A stretch of 45,851 nucleotides of DNA, from contig JAEUKK010000133.1 of NCBI GenBank assembly GCA_016792625.1, positions 1-45,851 on the forward strand, read 5' to 3'. A model generated the notes under the pieces. The model was not told where the DNA came from and made no database searches. It was given only the letters and a program-made list of their open reading frames with translations. Shown here piece by piece: positions 8,380-16,812 of the stretch; positions within the stretch are counted from its first letter, which is position 1; each line of letters opens with the position of its first letter. Source of the DNA: Deltaproteobacteria bacterium. Lineage in GTDB: Bacteria > Myxococcota_A > UBA796 > UBA2385. A program made the translations under genes and the position numbers.

Positions 8380-9894
8380 ATGCGCGCGCGCCCCCTCTCG
8401 CTGCTCTTTGGCGCCCGCGCGGGCCTGCTCTGCGCGCTGACCCTGAGCGCCTGCGCCGGCGAGCCCAAGGCCCCCGCCGGCGAGGACGGGGCCACCGACG
8501 GCGCAGACGGGGCCGCAGATGGCGCCAGCGACGGTGAAGACAGCGGCGCGGGGGACGGTGACAGCGGCGCCCCCCTGCCGCTGGCCGGCTGCGGGGATGG
8601 CGTGGTGGAGGGCGCCGAGCAGTGCGACGACGGGGCAGGCAACTCCGACACCCGGCCCGACGCCTGCCGCACCAGCTGCGCCCTGCCCACCTGCGGCGAC
8701 GCGGTGATCGACAGCGGCGAGCGCTGCGACGACGGCGGCCGCCTCGGGGGCGACGCCTGCCGCCCCGACTGCAGCCCCGCCGCGGGCGCGCTCGAGGCCG
8801 AGCCCAACGACAGCCCGGCCACCGCCACCCCCACCATCGCCGGTCTCACCGAAGGCGCCCTCACCGAGGGCGATGTCGACTGCTTGGTCATCGAGGCGCC
8901 GGCCTGCGCCGCGGTGCGCGCCGCCCAGACCGAGGGCTGCGGCGCCAACCTGCAGCTGCGCCTGCACGACCCGGTGGGGCGGCTGGTGGCGGTCGGCCTG
9001 CCCGACGCGGCCGGCTGCCTGCAGCTCGACCCGAGCCTGAGCCCGGGCGCCGCCTTCGTCGCCGCCGGCCCCCAGACCCTTTGCCTCTCGGCCCTCGACA
9101 CGGCGACGCCGACCAGCGCGCCGCTCTGGGCCCTCCAGATCGGCGTCGAAGACAGCCCGCCGACCGAGATCGACGCCGAGGACGACATCGACCGCGACGG
9201 CATCCCGGCCAGCTGCGACGAGGACCTCGACGGCGACGGCGTTCCCAACGACGAAGACACCTGCCCCGAGCTGCCCAACGGCCCGGGCCCCGACCTGCTC
9301 CGCACCAGCGGCGACGGTTTTCTGCGCGACCTGCTGGTGGCCGGGCCCTACACCGGCACGACCAGCGCCGACCGCTGCTTGCCCAGCGCCGACGACCTGG
9401 TGGCCAGCCCCGACAGCGCCGCCGCGCCCGCCCCGGGGGTCGAGGCCGGCGCCCAGGTCTGGGCCGTGCTGCGCAGCGCCACCGACCGCATCGAGCTGCT
9501 CACCGACTTCGGCGGCGTCTCGGCCCCCCGCGAGGTCTACGCCGCGGTCTACCTGCGCAGCCCGACCGCCCGCGTCGCGACGCTGGCCCTGGGCCCCGAC
9601 GACGGCGCCCGGGCCTGGCTCGACGCGGCCGAGGTGCTCGAGGTCAGCAGCTGCCAGGGCACCAACGTCGACCAGTTCCAGGCCGAGGTCGCGCTCAGCG
9701 GCGACTGGCAGCGCCTGATGGTCAAGGTGCGCGACCAGGGCGGCGGCTGGGGCACCTACATCCGCCTGCTCGACGGGGATGGCCTGCCGATCACCGATCT
9801 CGAGCTGGCGCTGGGCCCCGAGGGCGTGGACGTGCTCGACCAGACCGACAGCGACGGCGACGGCGTGGGGGACGTGTGTGACGACACGCCCTGA
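8380..9894 (+). CDS. Lipoprotein with Myxococcus Cys-rich repeats and Asp-rich Ca-binding motifs
   Basis: A 504-aa lipoprotein. The signal peptide ends in lipobox LSAC (Cys25), then an acidic Gly/Asp/Ala linker. Residues 65-135 hold two cysteine-rich units (CGDGVVEGAEQCDDG and CGDAVIDSGERCDDG) of the Myxococcus disulfide-repeat/DUF4215 type. A segment beginning EAEPNDSPATATP starts a beta-rich domain resembling pre-peptidase C-terminal (PPC) domains. Around residue 270 a thrombospondin-type-3-like stretch (DIDRDGIPASCDEDLDGDGVPNDEDTC pattern) should bind calcium; a second short one (DSDGDGVGDVCDD) closes the protein. No catalytic site is seen. Likely an outer-membrane or surface structural protein. 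Its last 17 bp overlap the next gene. Confidence 0.85.
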   Translation: MRARPLSLLFGARAGLLCALTLSACAGEPKAPAGEDGATDGADGAADGASDGEDSGAGDGDSGAPLPLAGCGDGVVEGAEQCDDGAGNSDTRPDACRTSCALPTCGDAVIDSGERCDDGGRLGGDACRPDCSPAAGALEAEPNDSPATATPTIAGLTEGALTEGDVDCLVIEAPACAAVRAAQTEGCGANLQLRLHDPVGRLVAVGLPDAAGCLQLDPSLSPGAAFVAAGPQTLCLSALDTATPTSAPLWALQIGVEDSPPTEIDAEDDIDRDGIPASCDEDLDGDGVPNDEDTCPELPNGPGPDLLRTSGDGFLRDLLVAGPYTGTTSADRCLPSADDLVASPDSAAAPAPGVEAGAQVWAVLRSATDRIELLTDFGGVSAPREVYAAVYLRSPTARVATLALGPDDGARAWLDAAEVLEVSSCQGTNVDQFQAEVALSGDWQRLMVKVRDQGGGWGTYIRLLDGDGLPITDLELALGPEGVDVLDQTDSDGDGVGDVCDDTP

Positions 9895-11302
9895 GCCCGC
9901 CGCGCCCCGCGGCCGGCGCCGCCCCTGGGCGGCCCTCATCGCCGCGCTCTGCCTCGCTGGCGCGCAAGACAACGTGCAGCTGCGCAGCTTCGACGAGGTC
10001 TATGCTCGGGTGAGCGCGGTGCACCCGCGGCCCGACCAGCTCGGCCCCGCCTGGGAAGAGGCCTACCAGCGCCTGCGCCCCCAAGCCGAGAGCGCGCAGA
10101 GCAACGACGAGGTCGCGATCCCGATCCACGCGCTGCTGCGGGTGCTGCCTGGGCGCCACCACGCCCTGATCCGCGCGGATGGAGGGCCGGCCGGGTCTGT
10201 GGACGCGGGGACGCCCACAGCGCCGAGCACGACGCCGATCCCGCCGCCAAGCCAGGGGCCCGAGTCCGGAGGCGCCGCGGCCGGGCCGCCCCCCGCCGAG
10301 GCGCCCCGCGCACAAACGGCGCCCGCTGCGCCCACCGCGCCCACCGCGCTGCCCCAGCGCCCGGCGGGCCCCTTCTTGCCCGGCGAGCAGGGCATGCCCG
10401 GCCTGCTGCCCCTCAAGGTCGACGGCACAGCGCGGGTGGCCTGGGTGGCACCAGGCGGCCCCGCCGCGCAGGCCGGCGTGCAGCTCGGTGATCTCATCGA
10501 GTCGGTGGATGGCGCAGCCTGCCCCGCGGCCCCCGCCTGCTTCGCGCCGGAGCTGCCCCCCGGCGGCGCGCGGCGCATCGAGCTGCGCCCGGCGGCCGGC
10601 GGCCCGACCCGCACGCTCACGCTCGGCGCCGACCAGCCCCGGGTGGTGGTGACCCCGCCGATCGGCGCCGCGCCGGCCATGCGCACCCTGAGCTGGAGCG
10701 CGCAGCTGCCCCTGGCCAGCGGCGGTCACGCCGAGCTGCTCGGGCTGAGCGCGATGAGCGTGGCGGCGGGCCAGCGCATCCACGAGCGGCTCGGGCGGCT
10801 GCAGGCCGAGGGGGCCCGGGGCCTCATCCTCGACCTGCGCGAGAACCCCGGCGGGCTGGTCCAGCTGACCAGCGCGGTGGGGAGCTACCTCTTCTCCGCC
10901 CCGACCGCGCTCGGCGCCCTGCGCACCCGGGCCGACACGCTGACCTTCCGCACCTTCCAAAAGCCGCCCAGCCAGGTCTTCACCGGCCCGGTCGCCGTCT
11001 TGGTGAGCACGGGCACGGGCAGCACCGCCGAGCTGGTGGCCGGCGCGCTGCAAGAGCTCGGCCGCGCGCGGGTCTTCGGCGCGACGAGCATGGGGGCGGT
11101 CGAGTCGGCCCTCGTCGAGCCCCTGCCCAACGGGGATCGGCTGCAGCTGGTCATCGCGACGATAGAGCTGCCCTCGGGCGCGGCCATCGAGGGGGCCGGC
11201 GTGCGCCCCGACACCGAGGCGCCCCACCCGGCCCTCCGCGGCGCCTCGGGCCAAGATCTGAGCCTCGACGCCGCCCTCTCCTGGCTCGATCAGCGCCGCT
11301 GA
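9878..11302 (+). CDS. S41-family (C-terminal processing peptidase-like) protein with PDZ domain, Lys missing
   Basis: About 474 aa from a GTG overlapping the upstream stop by 17 bp. A signal-peptide-like N-terminus (RRRPWAALIAALCLAGAQ) is followed by a helical region, a Pro/Ala-rich linker (residues 105-165), a PDZ domain (about 172-250, APGGPAAQAGVQLGDLIESVDG) and an S41 core (about 265-474). The core shows LILDLRENPGG and a nucleophile-type segment GTGSTAELVAGAL (Ser382). The position that in CtpA-type enzymes is Lys in G-x-T-x-G-K-G reads GATSMGAV, so the general-base Lys is replaced by Ala. It may be a tricorn/IRBP-like variant or a non-catalytic binding protein. Periplasmic location is likely. 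Confidence 0.85.
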   Translation: MTTRPEPAAPRGRRRPWAALIAALCLAGAQDNVQLRSFDEVYARVSAVHPRPDQLGPAWEEAYQRLRPQAESAQSNDEVAIPIHALLRVLPGRHHALIRADGGPAGSVDAGTPTAPSTTPIPPPSQGPESGGAAAGPPPAEAPRAQTAPAAPTAPTALPQRPAGPFLPGEQGMPGLLPLKVDGTARVAWVAPGGPAAQAGVQLGDLIESVDGAACPAAPACFAPELPPGGARRIELRPAAGGPTRTLTLGADQPRVVVTPPIGAAPAMRTLSWSAQLPLASGGHAELLGLSAMSVAAGQRIHERLGRLQAEGARGLILDLRENPGGLVQLTSAVGSYLFSAPTALGALRTRADTLTFRTFQKPPSQVFTGPVAVLVSTGTGSTAELVAGALQELGRARVFGATSMGAVESALVEPLPNGDRLQLVIATIELPSGAAIEGAGVRPDTEAPHPALRGASGQDLSLDAALSWLDQRR

Positions 11303-11381
11303 GCCCTCCTCCCCCGCTGTGATGCGCTCCCCTCTGCCGACCCGCCGCCGACCCTCCGCTGACCCTCCCCCTCGAGGCCCC

Positions 11382-12218
11382 ATGCACCTGCCTGCGCCGC
11401 GCGCCGCCGCCCTCCTCCTTGTCCTCGCCGCCGGCTGCGCAAAAAAGGGCGCCCTGCCCGCGGTGCAAGAGGTGGACGATGTCTTCGTCCGCGCGGCCTT
11501 GGCCACCAAGGCCGAGGTGGAGCCCGCGCCCTACATGGAGATGACCGGCGAGGTGCTCGTGCCGATGGCCGGGCTGCGCTTCCCCATCCTCGTGCAGATG
11601 GACGCGCCCTTCGACAGCCTGACCTCGGCTGAGGTGCCAGGGCTTGGCACCATCCTCGACGGCTATGTCGACGGCGTCGCTTTTGAGGTCAACCCGCTGG
11701 TCGGGGCCCGCATCAAGGACGGCCCCGAGGCCAGCCAGGTCGCGCTGGACTCTGACCCACGCCCCTGGTCGAACCCGGCTTCGCGCTACCCCACCCGTCG
11801 CCTGGCGGGTCAGGCCGAGCACGCCGGGGTCACCTGCCACGTGGTCGAGGCGAGCCTGCACCATGGCGCGACCGAGCGCCTCTACTTTGGCGTCGAGGAC
11901 GGCCTTCCCCGCGGCAGCGAGCGCACCGTCCACACGGCGATGGGCCCGATCGAGACGCGGCTCGAGCTCTACGACTACGCCGAGCTCTGCCGCGGCTACC
12001 CCACGCCGGCGCGGGTCATCACCCACACCGGCCCGCTGAGCCAGACGGTGATCTTCAGCGGCTGCCGCACCGAGCCCCTGCCCCGCGACCTAAAGCTGCC
12101 CCAAGAGATCATGGACCTGCGCGACCAGAGCCGCGCGCTGCCCGTGCCCCCGCCGCAGCAGGGCGAGCCGCCGCACCCCACGCTGCCACCGGACGCCCAC
12201 CAAGGCCACCAGCACTGA
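11382..12218 (+). CDS. Lipoprotein of unknown function
   Basis: A 278-aa protein beginning MHLPAPRAAALLLVLAAGCAK, a compact lipoprotein signal with Cys19 in LAAGC; this decides the start over an upstream in-frame ATG at 11319. The mature part is mixed alpha/beta with few cysteines (in VTCHVVE, AELCRGY and FSGCRTE), and the tail is Pro/His-rich (PPPQQGEPPHPTLPPDAHQGHQH pattern), which could bind metal. No known domain is recognised. It lies 79 bp after the S41-like gene on the same strand and may be co-transcribed with it. It is the last plus-strand gene before a convergent junction. Confidence 0.78.
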   Translation: MHLPAPRAAALLLVLAAGCAKKGALPAVQEVDDVFVRAALATKAEVEPAPYMEMTGEVLVPMAGLRFPILVQMDAPFDSLTSAEVPGLGTILDGYVDGVAFEVNPLVGARIKDGPEASQVALDSDPRPWSNPASRYPTRRLAGQAEHAGVTCHVVEASLHHGATERLYFGVEDGLPRGSERTVHTAMGPIETRLELYDYAELCRGYPTPARVITHTGPLSQTVIFSGCRTEPLPRDLKLPQEIMDLRDQSRALPVPPPQQGEPPHPTLPPDAHQGHQH

Positions 12219-12242
12219 GCCAGAGGGTCAGGCGGCCTCAGT
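12214..12242. terminator. Weak inverted repeat spanning two facing stop codons
   Basis: ACTGAG at the left and CTCAGT at the right pair across a short loop, with one bulged base in the inner CC/GG pairs. The arms contain the stop codons of both convergent genes. No U-tract is present, so this is only a candidate two-way terminator. Confidence 0.25.
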
Positions 12243-12651
12243 CGGCTGGTGGCGGTTCGACCCCATCGGTCAGGGCCTCGATCTCGGGCTCGAGGTAGAG
12301 CCCGTCGAGGGCCTCGCGCGCCCAGGCCGCGGGCACCCGACGGCACAGGCGCACGGCGAGGGCTTGGGCGATGGGCAGCTCGGCCCAAATGCTGGTGGCC
12401 AAGAAGCGCAGGCCCTCGTCGGCGGGCAGGGGGCGCGCCGCGGGCGTGGCGCAGAGCCCGGCGCAGCGGGCGCAGAGCAGCAGCGCGCGCGCGACATCGG
12501 GCGCCTCGGGCACCGGGCCGGGCTCGACCACGCTGAGGCTGCCCCCCTCGCCGCAGAGCTCGCAGCGGCTGCGCGCGCGCCGGCTCAGGTCTTTGCCCAA
12601 GGCCGCCACCGCCGCGCGCCGCTCGTCGACCGCCTCGCGGGCCCGTGACAT
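12238..12651 (-). CDS. PhnA-like zinc-ribbon protein
   Basis: A 137-aa protein from the ATG two bases after the response-regulator stop; a GTG at 12672 would add seven residues and overlap that gene. After a helical Arg/Ala start comes CELCG (about residue 31) and, roughly 30 residues later, CARC, the four-Cys zinc ribbon seen at the N-terminus of PhnA-type proteins, including the intervening 'sLsVvE' strand. The rest is helical and ends acidic. PhnA proteins are small zinc proteins of poorly known role; despite the name no link to phosphonate use is implied. It is probably co-expressed with the regulator before it. Confidence 0.7.
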   Translation of the reverse strand: MSRAREAVDERRAAVAALGKDLSRRARSRCELCGEGGSLSVVEPGPVPEAPDVARALLLCARCAGLCATPAARPLPADEGLRFLATSIWAELPIAQALAVRLCRRVPAAWAREALDGLYLEPEIEALTDGVEPPPAD

Positions 12652-12653
12652 GC

Positions 12654-13400
12654 TCAGGCCCGCCGGTTCCACGCGGTCATGCGCGAGAACAGCTCGGTGC
12701 GGCTGTGCACCCCGAGCTTGCGGTAGATGGCCTTGAGGTGGTTGCGCACGGTGTGCTCGCTGATGAAGAAGCGCCGGGCGAGGTCGCGGGTGTTCACGCC
12801 CTGGGCCAGCGCGAGCAGCAGCTCTTCTTCGCGGGGCGAGAGCGAGGCGCGGGCCTCGGGATCGAGCCCGGCCAGCGGATCGGGGCCGTCGGCGGCGCGC
12901 TCAACGGGGCGCGGGGCGCTGCGCTCGGCGACCGGCGCGGGGCTGGCGCTGGGCAGGAGCACCGACTGCAGGCTGGCCAAGGTCGACGACCACTCTTCGA
13001 GCTGCTCGCGGGCCCGGCTGACCGCCTCGAGCGTGCGGCGGCGCTCGATGGCCCGACCGACGGCCTCGCCGAGCTTGCCGAAGTCGAGCGGCTTGGTGAG
13101 GTAGTCGACCGCGTCGTGGCGCAGCGAGGTGATGGCGGTGCTCAGGGTCGGGTGGCCGGTGACCAGGATGACGGGCAGCGGGTAGGGCGCGCCCTTGAGC
13201 GCCGAGAGCAGCTCGAGGCCCTCGTTGCCCGGCATCGAGATGTCAGTGACCAGCACGTCCCAGTGGCCCTGCTCGAGGGCCGCGAGCACGCCGGCGCCGT
13301 CGGCGACCCACCGGGTCTCGTACCCGTGGCGGCCGAGGTACAGGCCGATGGCCTCGCCGAAGACGCGGTCGTCATCGGCGACCAGGATGCGCTGGGGCAT
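12654..13400 (-). CDS. Response regulator with receiver and LuxR-type DNA-binding domain
   Basis: A 248-aa regulator. The ATG at 13400 begins MPQRILVADDDRVFGEAIGL, the normal receiver start, with GGAG upstream. The receiver has the acidic pair at residues 9-11, phospho-acceptor Asp53 in LVTDISMPG, a Thr in VTGHP and Lys in YLTKPLD (about 103). A helical, Pro/Ala-rich linker (about 115-180) is longer than usual. The C-terminal helix-turn-helix (about 183-240; LSPREEELLLALAQG and HTVRNHLKAIYRKLGVHSR) is of the NarL/LuxR type. No kinase gene is adjacent, so it is an orphan here. The PhnA-like gene follows after 2 bp. Confidence 0.92.
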   Translation of the reverse strand: MPQRILVADDDRVFGEAIGLYLGRHGYETRWVADGAGVLAALEQGHWDVLVTDISMPGNEGLELLSALKGAPYPLPVILVTGHPTLSTAITSLRHDAVDYLTKPLDFGKLGEAVGRAIERRRTLEAVSRAREQLEEWSSTLASLQSVLLPSASPAPVAERSAPRPVERAADGPDPLAGLDPEARASLSPREEELLLALAQGVNTRDLARRFFISEHTVRNHLKAIYRKLGVHSRTELFSRMTAWNRRA

Positions 13401-13780
13401 GCGGAGGGCTCCGAGGCGGATGCGGGCGCGCGGCGCAGCCCGGGTCGAGCGAAAGGGGGGGGAACGCCGGTCCCGGGGGGAGAGCCGGACTATCGTGGGG
13501 CCTGAGGGCGGGCCCTGACCCAGCCGGGTCAGCCGGAGGGCGCGGACCCCGACCTGCCCGGGCCAGCGCCGGGGCGTCGCCGCGCTGGACCCTGTGCGAA
13601 CCGCGACCTTGTTGCCATAACCTGACCCCATGCGCCAGAGCTTGGCCACAACAGGTTCATTTCAGCCGCCCTCCGCGGGGGCCCGCGGGCGGCTGAGGCC
13701 CCCTTTTCGTCTGCGGTCGCCACCGTCGCTTCGGGTAGACTGCGGCCGCGCCCCTGCCCGGGCGCCCCCTCGGAGGACCG
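13401..13780. promoter_or_regulatory. 380-bp divergent intergenic region with hairpin and TAG element
   Basis: It separates the minus-strand regulator from plus-strand tldD. A perfect hairpin CTGACCC-AGCC-GGGTCAG lies at 13515-13532 and could be an operator or attenuator. A relatively A/T-rich patch (TTGTTGCCATAACC near 13610) is a possible promoter. TAGACT at 13736-13741 (context GGGTAGACTGCG) is a likely -10 for tldD, about 40 bp before its ATG. No gene is seen in this stretch. Confidence 0.4.
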
Positions 13781-15364
13781 ATGCCGCTCGCGCCCCGCCA
13801 CAGCCCCCTCGCCGACCCCGCCCGTCAAGGCGCCGCGCTGACCACAAGCCGCCGCGCGCTGATCTCGGGCATCGCCAGCGGCGTCGGCCTGCTCAGCCTG
13901 CCGGCCAGCCTCGCCGGCTGCGCCAAGCCCGGCGGCCTCGCCGCGCTCGAGCTCGGCAGCCCCTTTCCTGAGCTGGATCATGGGCTGCTCAGCCGCCTGC
14001 TCAGCACCCTGAGCGCACGGGGCGCGACCGGCGCCGACGTCTACGCCCAGCGGGCCCGCCGCAACCGCCTGCGCCTCGAAGACGGCATCATCTCCTCGGC
14101 CAGCACCACCATCGACCAAGGCGTCGGCCTGCGCGCCCTGCTCGGCGACAAGGCCGGCTACGCCTTCACCGAAGACCTGTCGCCCGCCGCGCTCGAGGCC
14201 GCCGCCCGCACCGCCGCGGCCATCGCCAACAGCGCGCCGGCCCAGTCCGCGCCCCAGGCCTTTCAGGTGGGCGCGCCCGACCGGCACTACCGCCTCGCCC
14301 TGCCCTGGGCCGAGGTCGGGGTCGACCAGAAGCTGCCGCTCATCCAGCGGGTCGAGGCGATCGCCAAGGGCCTCGACCCCCGGGTGAGCCGGGTCAGCAT
14401 CACCTGGTCTGATGACGACGAGAGCGTGCTGCTCGCCACCCTCGACGGCCGCGTGCTCATCGACCGCCGCCCGATGACCCGGCTGTGGGTCGAGGTCACC
14501 GCCACTCAAAACGGCCGCAGCTTCTCGAACAGCAGCAACGTGGCCGGGCGCGAGGGCCTCGCCTGGTACACCGAAGATCGCCTGCAGCAGGTCGCCCGCG
14601 AGGCGGTCGAGCGCACGCTGGTGCTTTTTGACGCCCGCCGCCCGCCGGCCGGCGAGCTGCCCGTCGTGCTCGCCGCGGGGGCCAGCGGCATCCTGCTGCA
14701 CGAGGCCATCGGGCATGGGCTCGAAGCCGACTTCAACCGCAAAAAGACCAGCATCTACGCCGACATGCTCGGCCAGTCCATCGCGCCCGAGCTGGTGACC
14801 ATTGTCGACAGCGCCACCGAGCCCCACGCCCGCGGCGCGCTGAACGTCGACGACGAGGGCAATGAGGGCCAGCGCACCGTGCTGGTCGAGCGCGGCAAGC
14901 TCGTGTCCTACATCCACGACGCGACTAGCGCCAAACACTACGGGGTGGCCCCGACCGGCAACGGCCGGCGCGAGAGCTTCCGCCACGTGCCCCTGCCCCG
15001 CATGCGCTGCACTTTTATGGAGGACGGCCCCCACAGCGTCGACGAGATCATCAGCAGCGTGCAGCGCGGCATCATCGCCGAGACCTTCACCAACGGCCAG
15101 GTGCAGATCGGGGCGGGCGACTTCACCTTCTACATCAAGAACGGCTGGATGATTGAGGGCGGGAAGCGCGCCTATCCCATCAAAGACGTCAACATCATCG
15201 GCAACGGGCCCGAGGCCCTGCGCCGGGTGAGCATGGCGGCCAACGACGGCCGCCTCGACTCCGGCGGGTGGACCTGCGGGAAGGACGGCCAGTCCGTCCC
15301 CGTCTCCCAAGGCCTGCCGACCGTGCGCGTCGACCGCCTGACGGTGGGGGGTGAGAGTGTCTGA
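13781..15364 (+). CDS. tldD: TldD metalloprotease with twin-arginine lipoprotein signal
   Basis: A 527-aa TldD homologue. The zinc site is HEAIGH (His307, Glu308, His312) in the family segment ILLHEAIGHGLE, and the C-terminal region with GAGDFTFYIKNG and DVNIIGNGPEAL is typical of the family. TldD pairs with TldE to cleave unfolded peptides and mature small modified peptides. Unusually, residues 22-47 read TTSRRALISGIASG...LAGC: a twin-arginine motif, a hydrophobic run and a lipobox-like Cys47. This suggests Tat export and lipid anchoring, while E. coli TldD is cytoplasmic. GGAGG lies before the ATG. tldE overlaps its end. Confidence 0.93.
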   Translation: MPLAPRHSPLADPARQGAALTTSRRALISGIASGVGLLSLPASLAGCAKPGGLAALELGSPFPELDHGLLSRLLSTLSARGATGADVYAQRARRNRLRLEDGIISSASTTIDQGVGLRALLGDKAGYAFTEDLSPAALEAAARTAAAIANSAPAQSAPQAFQVGAPDRHYRLALPWAEVGVDQKLPLIQRVEAIAKGLDPRVSRVSITWSDDDESVLLATLDGRVLIDRRPMTRLWVEVTATQNGRSFSNSSNVAGREGLAWYTEDRLQQVAREAVERTLVLFDARRPPAGELPVVLAAGASGILLHEAIGHGLEADFNRKKTSIYADMLGQSIAPELVTIVDSATEPHARGALNVDDEGNEGQRTVLVERGKLVSYIHDATSAKHYGVAPTGNGRRESFRHVPLPRMRCTFMEDGPHSVDEIISSVQRGIIAETFTNGQVQIGAGDFTFYIKNGWMIEGGKRAYPIKDVNIIGNGPEALRRVSMAANDGRLDSGGWTCGKDGQSVPVSQGLPTVRVDRLTVGGESV

Positions 15365-16733
15365 GCCCATCACCGCCGCGCCCTCCACCGTGGTCAACCC
15401 GGCCCTCGGCCCCGACGAGGCCGAGCTGCTCTCCCGCGCCGAGCAGGCCGTCTCCTCCGCCCTGCGGCTCGGGGCCCGCGGGGCCCGCGCCTCGGCCCGC
15501 AGCGGCCGCGAGGTCGAGCTGCGCCTGCGCGACGGTGAGATCGAGAAGCTGCAAGACGCAGGCAGCCGCGGCCTGTCGATCGAGCTCTACGTCGACGGCC
15601 GCTACAGCAGCCACAGCACCGCCGATCTGCGCCCCGACGCCGTTGAGGCCTTCCTGCGCGACGCGGTCGCGCTGACCCGCGCGCTCGCGCCCGACCCGCA
15701 CCGGCGCCTGCCCAGCGCCGCCGAGCGGGGCGCGGTGCCCACCACCGCCCTGGACTTGGTCGATGAAGAGGTGGCGGCCGGCTTCGACAAAGACGCCGCT
15801 GAGGCCCTCCTCCGCCGGTCGGACGCCGTGCTGCGCGGCCACGCCCAGGCGATCAGCGCCACCTCCACCTGGAGCCAGAGCACCGGCACCTGGGCCACGG
15901 TGACCAGCGACGGCCTCGCGGTCACCGAGCGCTCGACCAGCGCCTGGCTGGGCGCCGAGGTCACGCTCAAAGACGCCGGCGACGCCCGCCCCGAGGAGTG
16001 GGACTGGCGCGGCGGCCGCCAGCGCAGCGCCCTGCCCGCGCCCGAGCTGCTCGCCGAGAGCGCGCTGCGCATGGCCGTGGCCCGCCTCGGCGCCAAGAAG
16101 GGCCCCTCGCAGCGCACCCGGCTCATCGTCAGCCCGCGGGCGGCGGGCAACCTCATCGGCCACCTGCTGCGCCCGGCCAGCGCGGCCGCCGTGCAGCAAG
16201 GCAAGAGCTTCCTCGCCGGAAAGGTGGGCCAGCCGCTGTTCTCGCCCCAGCTCAGCCTGGTCGACGACCCGCTGCTGCCCCGGGGCCTCGCCTCGCGCCG
16301 GGTCGACGGCGAGGGCATCGCCGCCGCCCGCCTGCCCATCATCGAAGGTGGCGTGCTGCGCGCCATCTACGTCGACACGTACTATGGCAGCAAGGCCGGC
16401 CTCAAGACCACCACCGGCAGCCCGAGCAACCGCGTCTTCGCCCTGGGCAACGCTGATCTCGACCACCATGTGGGCCAGGCCAAGCGCGCGGTGCTGGTGA
16501 CCAGCTGGCTCGGCGGCAACAGCGACCCGACCACCGGCGACTTCTCGCTGGGCCTGCGCGGGCACCTCATCGAAGACGGCCACCTGGGCGGCCCGATCGG
16601 CGAGATGAACGTCACCGGCAACCTGCTCACGCTCTTCGCCAGCCTGTCGGCGGTCGGGAACGACCCCTACCCGTGGAGCAGCACCCGCAGCCCGACGCTG
16701 GTCTTCGAGGACGTCCAGCTCTCTGGCGCCTGA
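15351..16733 (+). CDS. pmbA: TldE/PmbA, partner of TldD
   Basis: About 460 aa from GTG 15351; the GTG at 15357 is also possible and better spaced from the GGGGGGTGAG ribosome site. Family features include the N-terminal repeat-fold region (RLRDGEIEKLQDAGSRGLSIELYVDGRYSS), ARLPIIEGGVLRAIYVDTYYGSKAG in the C-terminal half, and the end region with GEMNVTGNLLTLF. TldE resembles TldD but lacks the HExxxH metal motif, as here. It overlaps tldD by 8-14 bp, so the two are surely made together. Unlike TldD it has no signal peptide; if TldD is exported by Tat, TldE could only follow as a bound partner. Confidence 0.92.
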   Translation: MRVSEPITAAPSTVVNPALGPDEAELLSRAEQAVSSALRLGARGARASARSGREVELRLRDGEIEKLQDAGSRGLSIELYVDGRYSSHSTADLRPDAVEAFLRDAVALTRALAPDPHRRLPSAAERGAVPTTALDLVDEEVAAGFDKDAAEALLRRSDAVLRGHAQAISATSTWSQSTGTWATVTSDGLAVTERSTSAWLGAEVTLKDAGDARPEEWDWRGGRQRSALPAPELLAESALRMAVARLGAKKGPSQRTRLIVSPRAAGNLIGHLLRPASAAAVQQGKSFLAGKVGQPLFSPQLSLVDDPLLPRGLASRRVDGEGIAAARLPIIEGGVLRAIYVDTYYGSKAGLKTTTGSPSNRVFALGNADLDHHVGQAKRAVLVTSWLGGNSDPTTGDFSLGLRGHLIEDGHLGGPIGEMNVTGNLLTLFASLSAVGNDPYPWSSTRSPTLVFEDVQLSGA

Positions 16734-16812
16734 GCCGGCGGCAGACAGCGCGCCGGCCGCACATTAGGGCGCGCCCTCCCCGCGTCCGCCGCCTCCTCCC
16801 GGGTTGCCCCCC
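16734..16812 (+). promoter_or_regulatory. Promoter-like TTAGGG and 12-bp palindrome before S51 gene
   Basis: The 79-bp gap has TTAGGG at 16764-16769 overlapping the perfect palindrome AGGGCGCGCCCT (16766-16777). The palindrome could be an operator; the TTAGGG fits the TAG-type elements seen before other genes in this window. No -35 box is evident. Confidence 0.3.

Noticed and set aside
6120..8537. An 805-codon plus-strand frame over the subtilase gene
   Set aside because: It conflicts with the complete S8 catalytic set on the minus strand and has no ribosome site or domain.
8256..9305. N-terminal extension of the subtilase up to position 9305
   Set aside because: It would lie opposite the Cys-rich lipoprotein gene and lacks a signal peptide. 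ATG 8255 has a GGAGG site and is followed by a signal segment.
12238..12651. Phosphonate metabolism gene
   Set aside because: PhnA-like zinc ribbons are not specific to phosphonate use, and no other phn-type gene is nearby.
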